A program made the translations under genes and the position numbers. Source: Carya illinoinensis (taxonomy: Eukaryota > Streptophyta > Magnoliopsida > Fagales > Juglandaceae). Taken from it: DNA of 64,000 bases. Location of the stretch: positions 35,870,480 to 35,934,479 of the forward strand of contig NC_056756.1 in assembly GCF_018687715.1 (NCBI RefSeq), in the 5' to 3' direction. This document shows positions 21,960 through 54,905 of the stretch, one piece after another (position 1 is the first letter of the stretch; every line of letters starts with the position of its first letter). The notes under the pieces are model-generated. The model did no database searches and was not told the origin of the DNA. It saw only the letters and a program-made list of their open reading frames with translations.

Positions 21960-24640
21960 CTAGCATAAGTAAGATTTAATTAGCGGGTTTGAGAAAAGAA
22001 AACCAAGGGAAAGTTAGCCATTGCTTTCAACTTTTCCTTGACTAAGATTGTTCGTTGTTATATTCCACTTGAGTTACCACGTGTTGCCTTACCGCTTGCT
22101 TTTTTTGCTGCCTACAAGATTCTTCTTTTCCCACATAGTAAGCGCTACATGACTCTCACCTACCTTGCTCCTCTTGTACATGTTGGTCAATAATTGTGGT
22201 GGGCACGTCGCCCTCAACGTCCTATCCATCATTTTGATGGTCTCTAGCTTTACAAAAGTGGCGCACATTACATGGCTCCCTGTGGCGTGTTCCAACAATT
22301 CTTAGAGTGAGATTATATGCCAAAATCCAAATCCATTGCTTTACGTTCACAATCGACTTCAATTTCTCCACTATCTTTGCTAACTCAAAGTTGGTACAAG
22401 TCCTTGATCGAAAGTACAACTTCTTGAAACTCATATATACTTCAGCATATCAAGCCTTGCCATGCGTAGTGAAATACTTTTTTCAACCAAGACATCCAGT
22501 GTTTTGTGGGCCAACTGTCGACTGCAGAGAGAGTGTCCTTTTTGGCTCAGGATGTCGAGATCCTGGCCACCATGAGACTGGCAAGTGATGCTCTGTACGG
22601 GTATTATAGAACAGGGGATTGTCGTGGTTTATGTTTGGCACCATGCAGAAAGTTGTGGCAGTCTCACTGTAGTTCAATCTTATAGTAGTTAGTTACAACG
22701 GTTGGTCCCTAACCGCAGCTAAGGCAAGCAGTGTCGAGGATGCACTGTGTTACTTGTGTAACCATGAAGAACAAGGGCTATGCATGGGAAAGGTTGCACG
22801 TGGATGTGTCCCTGTGCATGGCATGCACAGGTGCTGGATCACAAATCTCCTTGTACATGCATGGTGTGCCTAGTGTGTTAGCGTGACCGTTTTCTCACCA
22901 GGAGAAGTCCCTCGCCAAGAGTCATTGCCCACTATGATCACTTCCTACCATGTGAGCTGCTCGAGGTGGTCTCCTTGGGTGAGGACACTTCTATGGGGGG
23001 AAAAACTTCCATGGGACTGTAGCTTCTATGGCATGGCAAGTATCACCTTTGTGGCATGGAAAGATGATGCATGGGGTGAGGCTAGCTAGTGGTTGTTTGC
23101 CATGAGGCTTGTGAGATGCTTGTTGTTTGTCATGTGTTTTGCATGCTTATTGCCTGCCACAAGGGTGGCGGGATGCTACCAGAGGTGTTTGTAAGGTACA
23201 CGTTGTCGGCCATGAGGGCGGTGAGCTATAGAGAACACCAACAAACTTTGGTGTGGTAGCTAGTGGCTCCACAAGCTCACTGGTGGTTGTGAGATTCCGT
23301 TGGCTTGCACTAGCGAGGGTGGCAAGAAGCTTAGCGGCAGAGCCTTTGTAATCAAATCCTAGCTTTTGGACTTTGGCAGGTCACAAATCCTAGCTTCTGG
23401 ACTTTAGCAGCATACATTCTCCATTCGCACCACATACGGTGTTGAGGGACTTTGCTCATAGGGGCTTTTGTGTCCATGGGGGTCATGGTGGTGGTTGTCG
23501 ATAGCAAGCTTCTTGGTGATGAGCATGGGTGATGGCGATGGCTTCCTTGGTGGTAAGTAAAGCTTCTATGGGCAATGGCAGCAACATCCTCAGTGGCAAG
23601 CAAAGCTTTTAGGGGCAAGGAACACCTCACCGATAATAAAAAGATGGCAGTTCATTTTCTACTTTATGCAACCTTACTTAGCTCAATGTTTGACTGGAAA
23701 AGGTCTTCCAGCTTACTTTTGAACTCCTAACGGCTAGAAATTGGCAAGAAATCTTTTGTCGACTCCCCTGGCTATTTGGCTGGGTCACCAGCCTAGACTT
23801 GCGTTAGGAAAAGGAGGTGTCGACCCTCATGCCCACCATCATGAGCTAATGGGTGCATGGTGATGTGCACCCATGACACCGACTATGCATGGCATGCACA
23901 TTAAGTGCCTTACGTGCATGTGAGTGTCTTATGTGCACATTGTGCACAATGGATGCAAGTGTTACATGCATAGTGCACTTAAGTACACAATGCACAATGA
24001 CATGCATCTGAGCATGGTTCTCTCACCTTTTCCTTCTCCTTTTGCAAAAATAGTCTTAACTGAATAAAACTGATAGGTGAAAAGTTGAGAAAACTTATCT
24101 GAGAGGAGGCTTATCTGGTTCTTCAAAGATGATCCATAAGCTGGAAAATCATCCTTCTCCCATGTCCAATGTCGAGGATAAGTCAACCCACAGACAGTGC
24201 CAAATTTTAATGCATAAAATCACATCACAAGTAAGAATTGGAGAAAAAGTCATCCTCAACCCACAGAGACGATTTGGGCTACAATGATGTGGTCGAAAGC
24301 CCATGATAATGGTTTGGGTGTTGGTATGGTGCTCGTATGTACATCCATAGTAGTAAATAATAAATGAAATGCAAATAAGAGAGAGATACACAAATTTTTA
24401 TAGTTCAACATAGAGCCCATGTCCACGAGGTGCTTGGAGGGAAAATCCACTATAATGGGCGTCTCTGGCAATCCCTCGTGGTTGCTCAGATCTCACAGTA
24501 CAATGGGGATCCCTTTTAGCCCAGAGAAGATCATATCTCTGGAGTTTCTCGTAGTGAGGTTGAAGAAGCCCTCCCAGTAATCCAGCCAGAGTTGCCCAAA
24601 AGCTTCTCTTTGATTCCCTCATATTCAAATTCACTCTAAT
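21960..24640. other. Repeat-like noncoding region, not recognised
   Basis: Many degenerate words such as 'GCATGGCATGCACA' and 'GTGCACATTGTGCAC' (22790-22870, 23850-24010) suggest decayed transposon sequence. Open frames at 22089-22434 and 24149-24634 on the minus strand have no motif I can place. Confidence 0.4.
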
Positions 24641-24659
24641 CCATGTTTTAACTCCTAGA

Positions 24660-25950
24660 GTGGATTATGAAAATTATGAACTGGTGGTTGATTTAATAGA
24701 CTCTAAAATGAAAACATGGAAAGAATATTCTTTACAACTTTTATTTTCTCCTCAGGAAGTGGATTTGATCAAGTCCATTTCAATTAGCCTTGGGGGCAGG
24801 GAAGACAAATTGGTGTGGATCCATTCTAATAATGAGATTTTCTCTGTTAAGAGTGCCTATCACCACTACAAAGATCTTGAGGCCAACACTAAAGGTGAAT
24901 CATCGAATGGAATGAGGAACCAGGGAGTTTGGAAAGCTATTTGGAAAATGAAGGTTCCTAATGCAATGAAAATATTCACTTGGAGGGCTTGCATTGAAGC
25001 ACTTCCCACTCTCTCAAATTTAGTGAAGAGGAAGGTGGTAGAGGATGGTGTATGTCCTATTTGTGGCTTGGAATCAGAATCTTCATGACATGTTCTATGG
25101 GATTGTGAACCTGCTAGAGATGTTTGGAGCTAGAGTCGCAAAAAAGTTTAAAAAATGGTGTGCCATAGTGAATTTTTTCTAGAAATTTGAAACCACATGG
25201 TTAAAACATTGGAGCAAGATGAGCTTCAGGAGGATGCTATGATCACTAGTCTAATATGGACAAGAAGAAATGAACTCACACATGGGAAAGGATTCAAGCA
25301 CCCAATTGTGCTTCTCAAGAATGCAAGAGATGAGCTATTGTTGTTTAAAAACTCTATTAATCTGCCCTAAACAGAGTCAACTGGGTTGGTTCAATCACCA
25401 CTCAAATGGCAAAAACCAATAGAGGGAGTTTATAAGTTAGACTGGGAGGCTGCTACTAAAAGTACAGATGGCAAAATTAGCATTGGTGTGATGGCTAGGG
25501 GCTTTAAAGGTTAGGTTCTCGGCACCCTTAGAGCTCCTAGAAAAATGACTAAAAAATATTTCATTGCAGAAGCTTACGGACTATTGGTAGCTGTTATTTT
25601 CTGTAGAGAAATAGGTCTCACACAGATCATTCTTGAAGGGAATGTGCTACAGGTTGTTAATATGTTGAACGATGATACTACATATTGGAGCTTAAAGGGC
25701 TTATGGATCAAGGATGCAAGGAAAGTCCTACAGGCTTTTACTAATTGGTCAACGATTTACACCAATAGAGATGCAACTATGGCTGATCATTATCTTGCCA
25801 GAGATGTTTTTAATCTTGATGAAGACGTGTATATTTTGGAAGATTTTTCTCTATGTATTCAGTCCATTGTTATTAGTGAGATGCTATAAGTCTTCAGTAT
25901 GCAATAAAGATCAGTTTCTTTTCAAAAATATATATATATATATATATATA
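24660..25950 (+). pseudogene. LINE 3' half: zf-RVT and RNase H
   Basis: The first frame (24660-25088) has 'DKLVWIHSNNEIFSVKSAY' and 'KMKVPNAMKIFTWRACIEALPT', then 'CPICGLE'. These are landmarks of the zinc-finger region behind LINE reverse transcriptases. After stops and a frame change, an RNase H domain follows: 'GKISIGVMARGFKG' near 25470, 'AEAYGLLVAVIFCREIGL' and 'IILEGNVLQVVNML' at 25565-25670. The conserved Asp of the usual 'EGDS' is replaced by Asn. The 3' end has AATAAA-type sequence at about 25901 and an A-rich tail turned into a TA microsatellite (25926-25950). The reverse transcriptase and endonuclease parts are absent. Confidence 0.8.
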
Positions 25951-26280
25951 GAAATCAACAACCGATAGTCATCACCCATAAGTTTAGCAAACTATTTTAA
26001 TTTGCCTCTAGCCTTTCCCTCATCTAATTCTAGAAAAAAAGGTTTAAAGGTTTTCAATATAATGACCTAGAGGCAAACTTATTCCTAGCGTTGACTGATA
26101 TTTTAAACTGTCACACTATTTGGACCTCGTTAGATTAATAACAGGAAATGCTGTACCATGTCATAATCAATTAGAAGAGAACATGTCATATTTATACACA
26201 ATCAACTTATAAAAAGTATTAAAAAAAATAATCAACATAAATATTAAAAAACATAAATTTAAAATTGATCACAAAGAAAA
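25951..26280. other. AT-rich spacer, nothing recognised
   Basis: Lies between the LINE tail and the truncated copia element. No gene or repeat border can be supported. Confidence 0.4.
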
Positions 26281-27452
26281 GGGCAGCAGGGTGGCAACCA
26301 AGAAAACTGAGGATGACGCAATGAATGCTGAAAAAATACATGATGTTCTATTTCTTACAATGCATAGTTTGGTTGATGATTGGATGTTGGATTCAAGGAC
26401 TTCGTTGCATACTATTTCACATCGAGAGATCATGCAGAACTATATTGCTGCTAATTTCGTAAGATGCACACAGCTACTAAAGAATCACTTGATGCAGTGA
26501 GAGTGGGAGATGTGTGCACTATACTCCCAAACAGGAACGTGTAGACTTTGCAACAAGTCATACATGTTCCAGAGCTAGAAGAAGAAGAAAAAAAAAAAAA
26601 AACATGATATCTATGAGGCAACTTGACAATAACGAACATTCAGTAGTAGTTTCAGGAGAAGCGTGGAAGGTCACAAAGGGCACGTTGGTCTTGGTGTGTG
26701 GTAAGGGATATGATACTTTGAATTTAACATCAAGGTTCAATGATATGCAGGAAAATATAGATTTGCGACAAAGCAGGCTTGGTCACGCGAATCAAATGGG
26801 GAGGCAAAATGGAGTCAATTTTCCTGTTCCTCATGTATCTATAAGCTTGGGGAAATCTCCAGAGACCACAGTGTGAAGAAAAGGTGTGAGAGACGAGGAT
26901 AGAGCATTTGTTGATCCAGAATCGTCTTCACCTTCAATTGTTGCTAGCAGGATTGCTAAGACGACTAGACCTCCATAGTGGCATTCACCTACCTTGAATT
27001 ATATCCTACTAGCTGAAGGTGGTGAACCATGAAATAACAATGAAATCTTACGAGAAAGGAGATTGATCAAATGGACCTTAGCTGAGAAGAAGTTGATTGG
27101 ACTTCCAGGAAGGAAGCATAAATTACACAAAAGATCGGCACGTTGACTAAAGACATAACAGGATGGCAGCAAAAGGTGGGATCGGTCGCCCAAATCAAAG
27201 AAGGGGACATCAGTAACAGGTTCTCTTATGTGTACAAGGGTCAGTGCAAGACCATATATCCCCAGTGCAGTGGGAGTTGTGAGTCACCCAGTAGATGGCT
27301 AACTGAGGGCAATGTACATGACAGACTAAATTTGTCCTTGACTTCAATTCATCTTCTAGCTTGAAGATGGGAGTTATGAGCTGCTTAGATGATAGGGCTT
27401 GTACTGGAGAAAGTGGCTGGCATGTAAGTGAACTAGTCTCCAAATGGGAAAT
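26281..27452 (+). pseudogene. pol: Copia pol remnant: protease, GAG_pre-integrase, pre-RT
   Basis: 26370-26450 reads 'DDWMLDSRTSLHTISHREIMQNY', the copia protease region, with Arg where the active DSG triad has Gly. 26600-26790 reads 'NMISMRQLD' and 'WKVTKGTLVL', then 'RQSRLGHANQMG', the GAG_pre-integrase domain. About 26890-27060 jumps to sequence normally just before the reverse transcriptase ('TTRPP', 'SPTLNYILLAEGGEP'). The integrase core and nearly all of RT and RNase H are missing, so large internal deletions have occurred. The end, 27440-27452, is the purine-rich 'CCAAATGGGAAAT' before the LTR. No 5' LTR is found. Confidence 0.8.
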
Positions 27453-28263
27453 TGTTGGGTTATGGTGCCTGGTTTTATAAGCTCAGAAGCGCTAAGCAAA
27501 TTGTTCACACAACTTAGCGCTTGAGCAAAGCTTAGACAAATTATTCGTTCGAGGCATGCACGAGAGTGTGTTCAAGCGAAACTCAATACAAGAGTTCGCT
27601 CGAGGTGCACTCAATGGTTGGCTTGAGTGAACATCAGGCAAAGAGTTCACTTGAGGCTTGCTCAATAGCGAGCAAATGTTGGACAGAGGGTTCGCTCAAG
27701 ACGCGCTCGACACTCTGCTCAACCATGAGTATATATATGTTATGTTATTTGTTGAATGAGCAATATATTGAGAACAAAGAGAGAACAAACGACATTGTTT
27801 GAGCATCTTTTAGAGACAAAGGCCCTAGAGAGAGAGTGAGAGAGAGTTGAGATTGTGAATAGATGGAAACTCTTGTAACTCACTGTGTTGTAGATCTCCT
27901 CTGAATAAAACCTCATGTAGCTTTGTGAATGTAGGCACTTTGCCAAACCAAGTAAATATTGTGTCATGTGATTGTTTGTAATTGTTTCTACATTTATTAT
28001 TTCACTGTCTGTCTCATTATCATTGTTTGTGGGTGTGCCGTGGTGTTATTGTTTCTCAACACAAGGACCATCTCCTAGGCAATCGGACAACTCAAAGTAG
28101 TGGCCAGCCAGGCCACGCCCCTGCCCCTTTTCTTTTTCTTAATTTTTGTATTGATAGTGTATTTTCTAATCTTTTTTATAAGCTGATTGTGTATCAATAT
28201 TACACATTCAATTCTAATTGGCTATGAAGTTACAATTATGTGCCACGATAGCATTTTCCAACA
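27453..28263 (+). repeat. 3' LTR of truncated copia element
   Basis: 811 bp, starting TGTTGG and ending CCAACA, preceded by a polypurine tract. It carries degenerate tandem units around 'GTTCGCTCGAGGC' (about 27545-27715), a TATATATA promoter element at about 27731 and a likely AATAAA at about 27904. The partner LTR is absent, so no target duplication can be tested. Confidence 0.8.
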
Positions 28264-28651
28264 CTGAACTAACAAATCAGATTTGATGGGAGGATCCAAT
28301 ATGAAATATCAGCCTAACCTAAAAGACCAGTTTGAAAAATTTTTAAAGGATGAGCCAATGTATAAAAGAAAAAATCTACTATGCCACCCATTTGTTACCA
28401 CTCCATTTGACCGCTCGGCAGAACAAATAAAAATTATTTAATGATTAAAAAAATAATTTTTAATATATTAGTGTATTTTTTATATTTTAAAAATATTTAA
28501 ATATATTAAAAAATATGAAAACAAAAATAACAACAAAAAAATGCACACCCAGCAATCATTGCTAAGCGACAGCCTAACACAGCTCTTTATAAAATGTCCA
28601 AACCCAAGGGATACATCCCACCTTATTTTGTCTTAAACTTTTATTGTTAAA
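28264..28651. other. AT-rich spacer
   Basis: Nothing recognised beyond A/T-rich stretches near 28440-28520. Confidence 0.4.
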
Positions 28652-28829
28652 AGAGAAATTCTACATACAACCTTGAAGTGTGCAACTACCGCGTAATTGC
28701 TTTAAAAAATAGTAAGGTCTACTATTAAAATATTAATTTTTTTCATGTGAATTCTATATATTTTATTCAATTTTTTCAAAATGATTACGTGACCGTTGCA
28801 CATTTCACGGTTGCAAATATATTTTCTCT
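28652..28829. mobile_element. Fold-back MITE
   Basis: The left arm starts AGAGAAATTCTACATACAAC. The right arm, read in reverse complement, starts AGAGAAAATATATTTGCAAC. Pairing continues through 'TGAAGTGTGCAAC' and 'CGTAAT', about 60 bp per arm. There is no coding capacity and the target duplication is not clear. Confidence 0.75.
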
Positions 28830-29673
28830 GGTCCAAATGTAAGTACGAAACACCAAATTTTTGAGGAGGACCGCGCTAAATTGTCGTTAGAAGTAAGGTT
28901 TGATTTAAGGGTTGAACCAAGGAATGGACCACGCATTAGCGGTAGGCTAAAGTGGTTCAACTTCGACCTTTGAGAGCTCTCTCTGTGTCTATATTGAATG
29001 AACATCATAGGAAGTGCTCTTGAAATGAAGTCGAGAAACCATCGTAGGGACAAAGAATCTTCTGGCGTGAAGAGAGTCGTCATGATTCCCTGTCCACATT
29101 TTGTGCTTTATTTCTTTGATAAGGTTGTGCCTCTTATTAGTCAAGCAAATGGACTTGTGTTTGCATTCCATCCTCAACCTTTGTTATTTTAGGGTACAAG
29201 ATTATCTATCTATAGAGATCTTTTGTTATTAAAAAAAAAAAAAAAAAATCCACAACTTTTGCGTTCCAAAAAATATCAATCTCTCTCTCTCTCTCTCCAA
29301 CCTCAACCTCTAGCTCGATAGGCCCAGGAAAGCTCCTTGACATTCCAAGAACCCAAACTATTAAAAATGATTCACATCAACCCCCACCCCCAAAAAAAAA
29401 ATAGAAAAGAAAAAAAATAATACCGAGTCACCAAAACTTGTAGAAATGTAAAGCTCGAAATATTTAGATGGGGACAATGTAATAGAACGTTCATATATTA
29501 TTTTAAGGATCAAAAAAGATATTGCATAGTATTTTCAGTACATCATCCACAACTAGTATGAGAGTTCCAGAGAAGTTTTCGAATTGTAAAGGGAACTGCA
29601 CCGAGACAGGACAGCCACTCTTTCGTTTTCAAGACAACAAACAAACTTACAATGGCACTGAGTCAAAGTGCAT
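28830..29673. other. Intergenic DNA and phosphoglucomutase 3' UTR
   Basis: 28830-29210 is not recognised. 29229-29247 is an A run and 29279-29297 a (TC)n run. About 29500-29673 should be the 3' UTR of the phosphoglucomutase transcript on the minus strand. Confidence 0.5.
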
Positions 29674-50061
<20,388 letters not shown>

Positions 50062-50155
50062 TTTTAGCTTTTAGAACACGCTCGAACGCACGCTCTGACA
50101 GAAGGTTGACAAAGAACGAGAGCTCACTGGTTTTGGATTGGTGGGGTGAGGGTGT

Positions 50156-50163
50156 TATTTATA
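50156..50163 (-). promoter_or_regulatory. TATA box of phosphoglucomutase gene
   Basis: TATAAATA on the minus strand, about 95 bp upstream of the ATG. An ACGT core (CCACGTT) sits directly upstream of it (50163-50169). The distance fits a short 5' UTR. Confidence 0.6.
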
Positions 50164-50339
50164 ACGTGGCAAAGCAAGCTGGCCAAACGAGGAGGGACGA
50201 GTGTGAGTGTGTGTGTCAGCTTGAGAGGAAGATATGGAAGGATACGAAACGAATATTGGGGAGATGACGTTTTTGCCATGTTTACTGAGCAGTTTTTAAA
50301 CCGCACGATACGTATCGTGATTCGTTTGGACCGCCCATG

Positions 50340-51178
50340 AAATTTTGTCCAAAAGAAAAATATTCTACTCTATATAAAATAATTTCAAAAATTAATATGA
50401 TCACGTCATTATTTTTATTATAAATTAACTATGATAAATTATATAAAATAATATCAATTTATAAATTTATTTTTATATAATTTATTTATGATTGTAGCCC
50501 TCTTCAACTGTATTATTATATTTTGAACTTTTTAAATTTTAAATTTTTAAAACTTAACTTTCAAATCAAATTATATTATATAGATAATTTTTGGTGAAAA
50601 GATATTTAAATAAAATTATTAAAACTTTATTAGAGACATCTCTTTAGATTACCTTTCTTTTTCAGTCCAAAGTTTGTTGTAATAATTGGGACTTAGCAAT
50701 TTGTGGTGTTATGTAAAATTCAAGTGATTAAATGAATTTCTGAGCTCGCTAATTAAATTTATATTACCTAATTCGACTCATCTAATTCACATTGAATCAA
50801 TTACCATTTATATTAATTGGTACTATACAATTTTTTGTAGGAATAATTTATATGTACTTTGGATAAAAGTATATTTAACACATTTATCCTATAATACTTC
50901 AGTAAAAAAAATATTTTATTACTAAAAATAGGTAGGGTGATGGATCGGGATTTTTTACCTTTCATTAATTTAAACGCTCTCTACAATTCGAATAGTGAAT
51001 CCCATTACATTAAATTTAGGAGTTCACATTGCTTACGATTAACATTTGATCCAGTAGAATCTATATAGTATATTTATTTCATTCCAAATTGTAGAAAATA
51101 TTTAAATTAAAAAATTATGTTACATGAATCTCTAGAGTATGTCCTCCTAGTCTATATATACACTTGGTACTTTCACCA
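50340..51178. other. AT-rich intergenic DNA
   Basis: Lies between the phosphoglucomutase promoter and the split LINE. Very AT-rich at 50360-50640. No gene or bounded repeat was seen. Confidence 0.5.
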
Positions 51179-51303
51179 ACACTGTTTCAAGAGAGAAGAA
51201 GTGAAAGCTACACTTGACCAGATGCATCCTACCAAGGCCCCAAGCCCAGATGGAATAGCACCCATTTTTTTTCCAATAATACTGGCACATTGTTGGTGAT
51301 GGT
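51179..51303 (+). pseudogene. LINE reverse transcriptase, first piece of split element
   Basis: Reads 'REEVKATLDQMHPTKAPSPDG', the start of the LINE reverse transcriptase domain. It stops abruptly at the Athila-like insertion and resumes at 60397 in the same sense. Confidence 0.85.
51299..51303. repeat. Target-site duplication ATGGT (left)
   Basis: Matches 60397-60401. It sits inside the LINE reading frame. Confidence 0.9.
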
Positions 51304-52558
51304 TGTCTCTCCTATTTTAATGCCTCCCAAATGTAAAAGGTGTGAGGTTATTTTTAGGGAGAGTCCTAAGGTCGAATTCACAGTTATTAAAGCTTTGAAG
51401 AACCAAATTGAATTATTTAGAACTTGCAAAGCGAGAATGTTTTTATTGCTTAAAATCATAGCGTGAGTGGAGGGGAAATCGCAAAGATCAAAGAATGAAA
51501 ATATTGAAACTCTTCTTAAAACTATTTTCTACCAATTGAATCCACGTATCTCTTCTTGCTAGGTCTCATACAGTATTTGATAAGCAAAATGTTTAAGTTA
51601 GTTATCTTCACCAAATAGAATTGCAAACCAGTTTTTAACGTCTAAAACAACTTTTCTCAAACACCTAGGCTGCAGGTACCCTTTTACAGATTGAATTCTC
51701 AAGAGTTTAGAGCTTCACACTTTCTTCAAACACCTGTCGGTCAAGAAAACAAGTGTTTTGATGAGATAGACGATTCATGCACACAAAAAAATAATTTCTA
51801 AAATATCTTCCATCAAATTAATACCAAACGACCATAAAATGTACTAATAGAAACTAGATTCTTACCGACCCCAAGGATTCATCATGCCCTTTCAATCAAT
51901 GGTAAATCAAAGGTTAGTAAGCTAAATCTGGAACAACATCATAACATGAATGGTAGAAACTTTATTGGATACTGTTTTCTAAACATAAGGAAAGACTTCA
52001 AACCCTAAAAAACACAACCCAACTGAAGGATACCCGAGCCTAGGTTTATAGATTTACTCGCACATAGTAAATATTTTCACCACACAGAACAAACAAGAGA
52101 TAGTAGACATAGTATTTATTCTCTGGAAAAACATAATGGAAAAACTCTCCAAATAGCTTCAAAAATGAAAACTTCTCTCCAAAAAAATAATGATGGATCC
52201 CCTGTCTTCCCCTTCTCCCCATTCTTATCGTGCATTTCCTCCACTTCCTCTCCTGAATCTTCCATTAGTGGGCAGTTATCCTCTCCTATTCTGTGCGGTT
52301 CATCACCGGAGGCTAGGGCTAGAAGTGAAACAGAAAAGAGAATGAGAGGTCAAGAGGCATTAGGGAAACACTTGGGATTTTTTTTCTTTTAAGCACATGT
52401 TGTCATGTGTCTTAACTTGAACATATACCGCATGTTATTTTAGTCATGACCCAAACTTCCTTACTTCTATTCTAATGTATTAAACAAGCATGTAACATAT
52501 TTTTTAATCCAAGATTCCATTTTTTATGTTTATTTAATACATTATTGTCACTCTATCG
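51304..52558 (-). repeat. 3' LTR of Athila-like element (left copy)
   Basis: About 1255 bp, aligning along its length with 59195-60396. It is longer because the right copy has lost about 45 bp near 59560 and about 20 bp near 59668. The 75-aa frame at 52165-52392 is an LTR artefact, repeated at 59878-60252. Confidence 0.92.
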
Positions 52559-53860
52559 CACACACCAACTAGCTCTTTGCTAGCTTCTAGCAAATGATGT
52601 GGAAAAAATTCCTCCTTTCTTTCATTATTTGAACTATTGTTCAGAGTTCTGCCAATTAAGGGTTTGTCAGGAACATAGGTTATCTCACTTTCTCAATTCA
52701 GAATGTAGCTTATCTCAAAAATTCATACAATACCCAGTCACTTGCTTATAGGAAACAGACAATACAGGTGTTTTCCTCAAATTGTGATAGTGTGTGACTA
52801 GGTTACTAGGGCTGCATACCATCTTCCAGCAGGCCACTTTCCATATTACATCTGCTCATCACTTCAATTCAACACCAATATCATGGTTTAAAAGGGTTTT
52901 TTTTTTTTTCCTTTTGGGTTTCCTAGGGGGAGTCAGACCTCTGAATGTGCGTCTACCCACACTTTCACAAATAAGCTCTTACCGCTAGGTTGCCACACCT
53001 CTTGGTTTTCTAGAGAGAATCAGACTTATGAATGTGTGCCTACCCACACTTTCACAGGTTTGCCCTTACCACCAGATTACCTAAAGGATTCTTTTTTTCC
53101 TGAGACCTTTACCTCTCTTTTATCTATGTTTCTTTCTAAACCATTAAGAAGTGATTCATTAAGACCTAGTCAGATGTAACATCAAGTGATCTCCATGGAA
53201 CAGATTGCTTCTCGAGTATCCTAGATTGTAAAAGTGGTAGTTTGATAGTCAACAAAGTTTTTGACTATTTCCTTTACTCAAGTGTCAATTTATTCCATGA
53301 GCTTCTCAGTAAAGTTATTTCCTTAACTAATCCAGCATCAAAGTACCCATGATCCTAACACTTCCTTTCCAAATTGATACTTCTAAAATATGTTCAAATC
53401 TCTGAAAATCAATTTTTAATGTCATCATGCATGTATATATACTTATTTGCGCCCCCAACTAACAATGAACGTTGTCCTCAATGTGTGTACCAATTCAAGT
53501 GAGGAGAAAAAAAAAAAGGAACAGAACTGGGAAGATATTACCTAAGATGTAGACTCTAAGACTTTTTGGGCAGTACGGGACTCAAAGAAAAGAAAATAAA
53601 AATAACAGATTCTACAAAACAAGTCAATGAGTGCAGAAGAAGGGAGAAAATGCTGTAAATAAAATAAAAATAAAACAAACTGCTCAATTGAAATTATGCT
53701 TCACATTCTACAGTCTCAGTGGGTTCCTACAATGGGATGGTGGACATATATGATGAAAAGTGTCCCAAAAATGGCTTAAGTCTCTGGCCATTAACTTTGA
53801 ATGTATTTCCATTTTATGAGTTCATGATTTCAGTGGCACCATGATGAAAAACTGTTTTGA
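52559..53860 (-). other. Noncoding stretch between integrase and 3' LTR
   Basis: Holds two direct copies of an about 80-bp segment around 'GTCTACCCACACTTTCACA' (52912-52992 and 53000-53088). The polypurine region before the LTR is degraded. No env-like gene is seen. Confidence 0.55.
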
Positions 53861-53864
53861 TTAG

Positions 53865-54870
53865 TTAAGGCTCAATCCAACGAGATCTCAACTTACTAGG
53901 GAATAAATGAAGCCTAGAGTTATACAGTAAGACTTGCTGATTTGGTTCAAATGTTTTCCTGAGTATGCTTTTATCATGTAATACTTTCATGTGTGTTTTA
54001 GTTAACTTGGAATTTTCATAAGCATCTCTTTTCAATTCTTCCAACTCAGATATTTGTAATCTTTTTAAAGATCCAGCCTTTTCCATATCAAAATTGAATT
54101 TTTTCACTACCCAATAAGCTTTATGTTCTAGTTCCATAGGGAGGTGGCAGGCTTTACCATAAACTAACCTATAGGGAGACATACCAAGAATGGTCTTGTA
54201 TGCAATTTTATAAGCCCACAAGGCATTAATTAACCTCAAAGACCAATCCTTCGTAGTGGGGTTCACTGTTTTCTCAAGGATATGCTTGATCTCCCTATTT
54301 GCTAGTTCAACTTGGCCATTTGTTTGTGGGTGGTATGGAGTGGATATCGTGTGCTGAATGCCATATTTTTTTAGAAGGGATTTCATTAGTTTATTGCCGA
54401 AATGTGTTCCATTATCACTGAATATAGCTTTAGACATACCAAATCTAGACACTATGTTATCATTTATGAACTTAAGCACCACTTGGTGATCATTCCTTTT
54501 ACTAGGTATGGCCTCTACCTACTTAGAAACATAGTCTACAGCTATCAAAATATATGCATGCCCAAAAGATGGGGAAAAGGCCCCATAAAGTCCAGACCCC
54601 AGCAATCAAAAATTTCTAACACTAGGACTGGGTGTAGAGGCATCATGTTCCTTTTAGTTATCCCTCCTAATTTTTGGCATGGTTCACATCTCTTACAAAA
54701 CTCAAAGGCATCCTTAAATATTGTTGGCCAATATAACCCAGATTGTAAGATTTTTGTATCAGTTTTCTTTGCTGAAAAGTACCCCCCACAAGCCTCAGTG
54801 TGACAAGCACTAAGTATAGATGGTATATCAACATTTGGAACACACTTACGAATTATTTGATCAGAGCAAT
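53865..54870 (-). pseudogene. Integrase of Athila-like element
   Basis: Starts with an HHCC zinc-binding region near 54830-54660 ('CHTEACGGYFSAKKT', 'CKRCEPCQKLGG'). The DDE core follows: 'LDFMGPF' near 54580, '[10 protein letters not shown]' near 54415, and the Glu in 'NREIKHILE' near 54290. The C-terminal region ends 'LRSRWIEP' at 53865. One stop lies near 54520. It would insert element cDNA into the genome; as part of a broken pol it is not expected to be made. Confidence 0.88.
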
Positions 54871-54905
54871 ACTTAAATAAGTAAGGGTCATCATAAAAGA
54901 AATAC

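Noticed and set aside
52559..53860. Env-like gene of the Athila-like element
   Set aside because: Searched for between integrase and the 3' LTR; no open frame or membrane-like segment of suitable size was visible.
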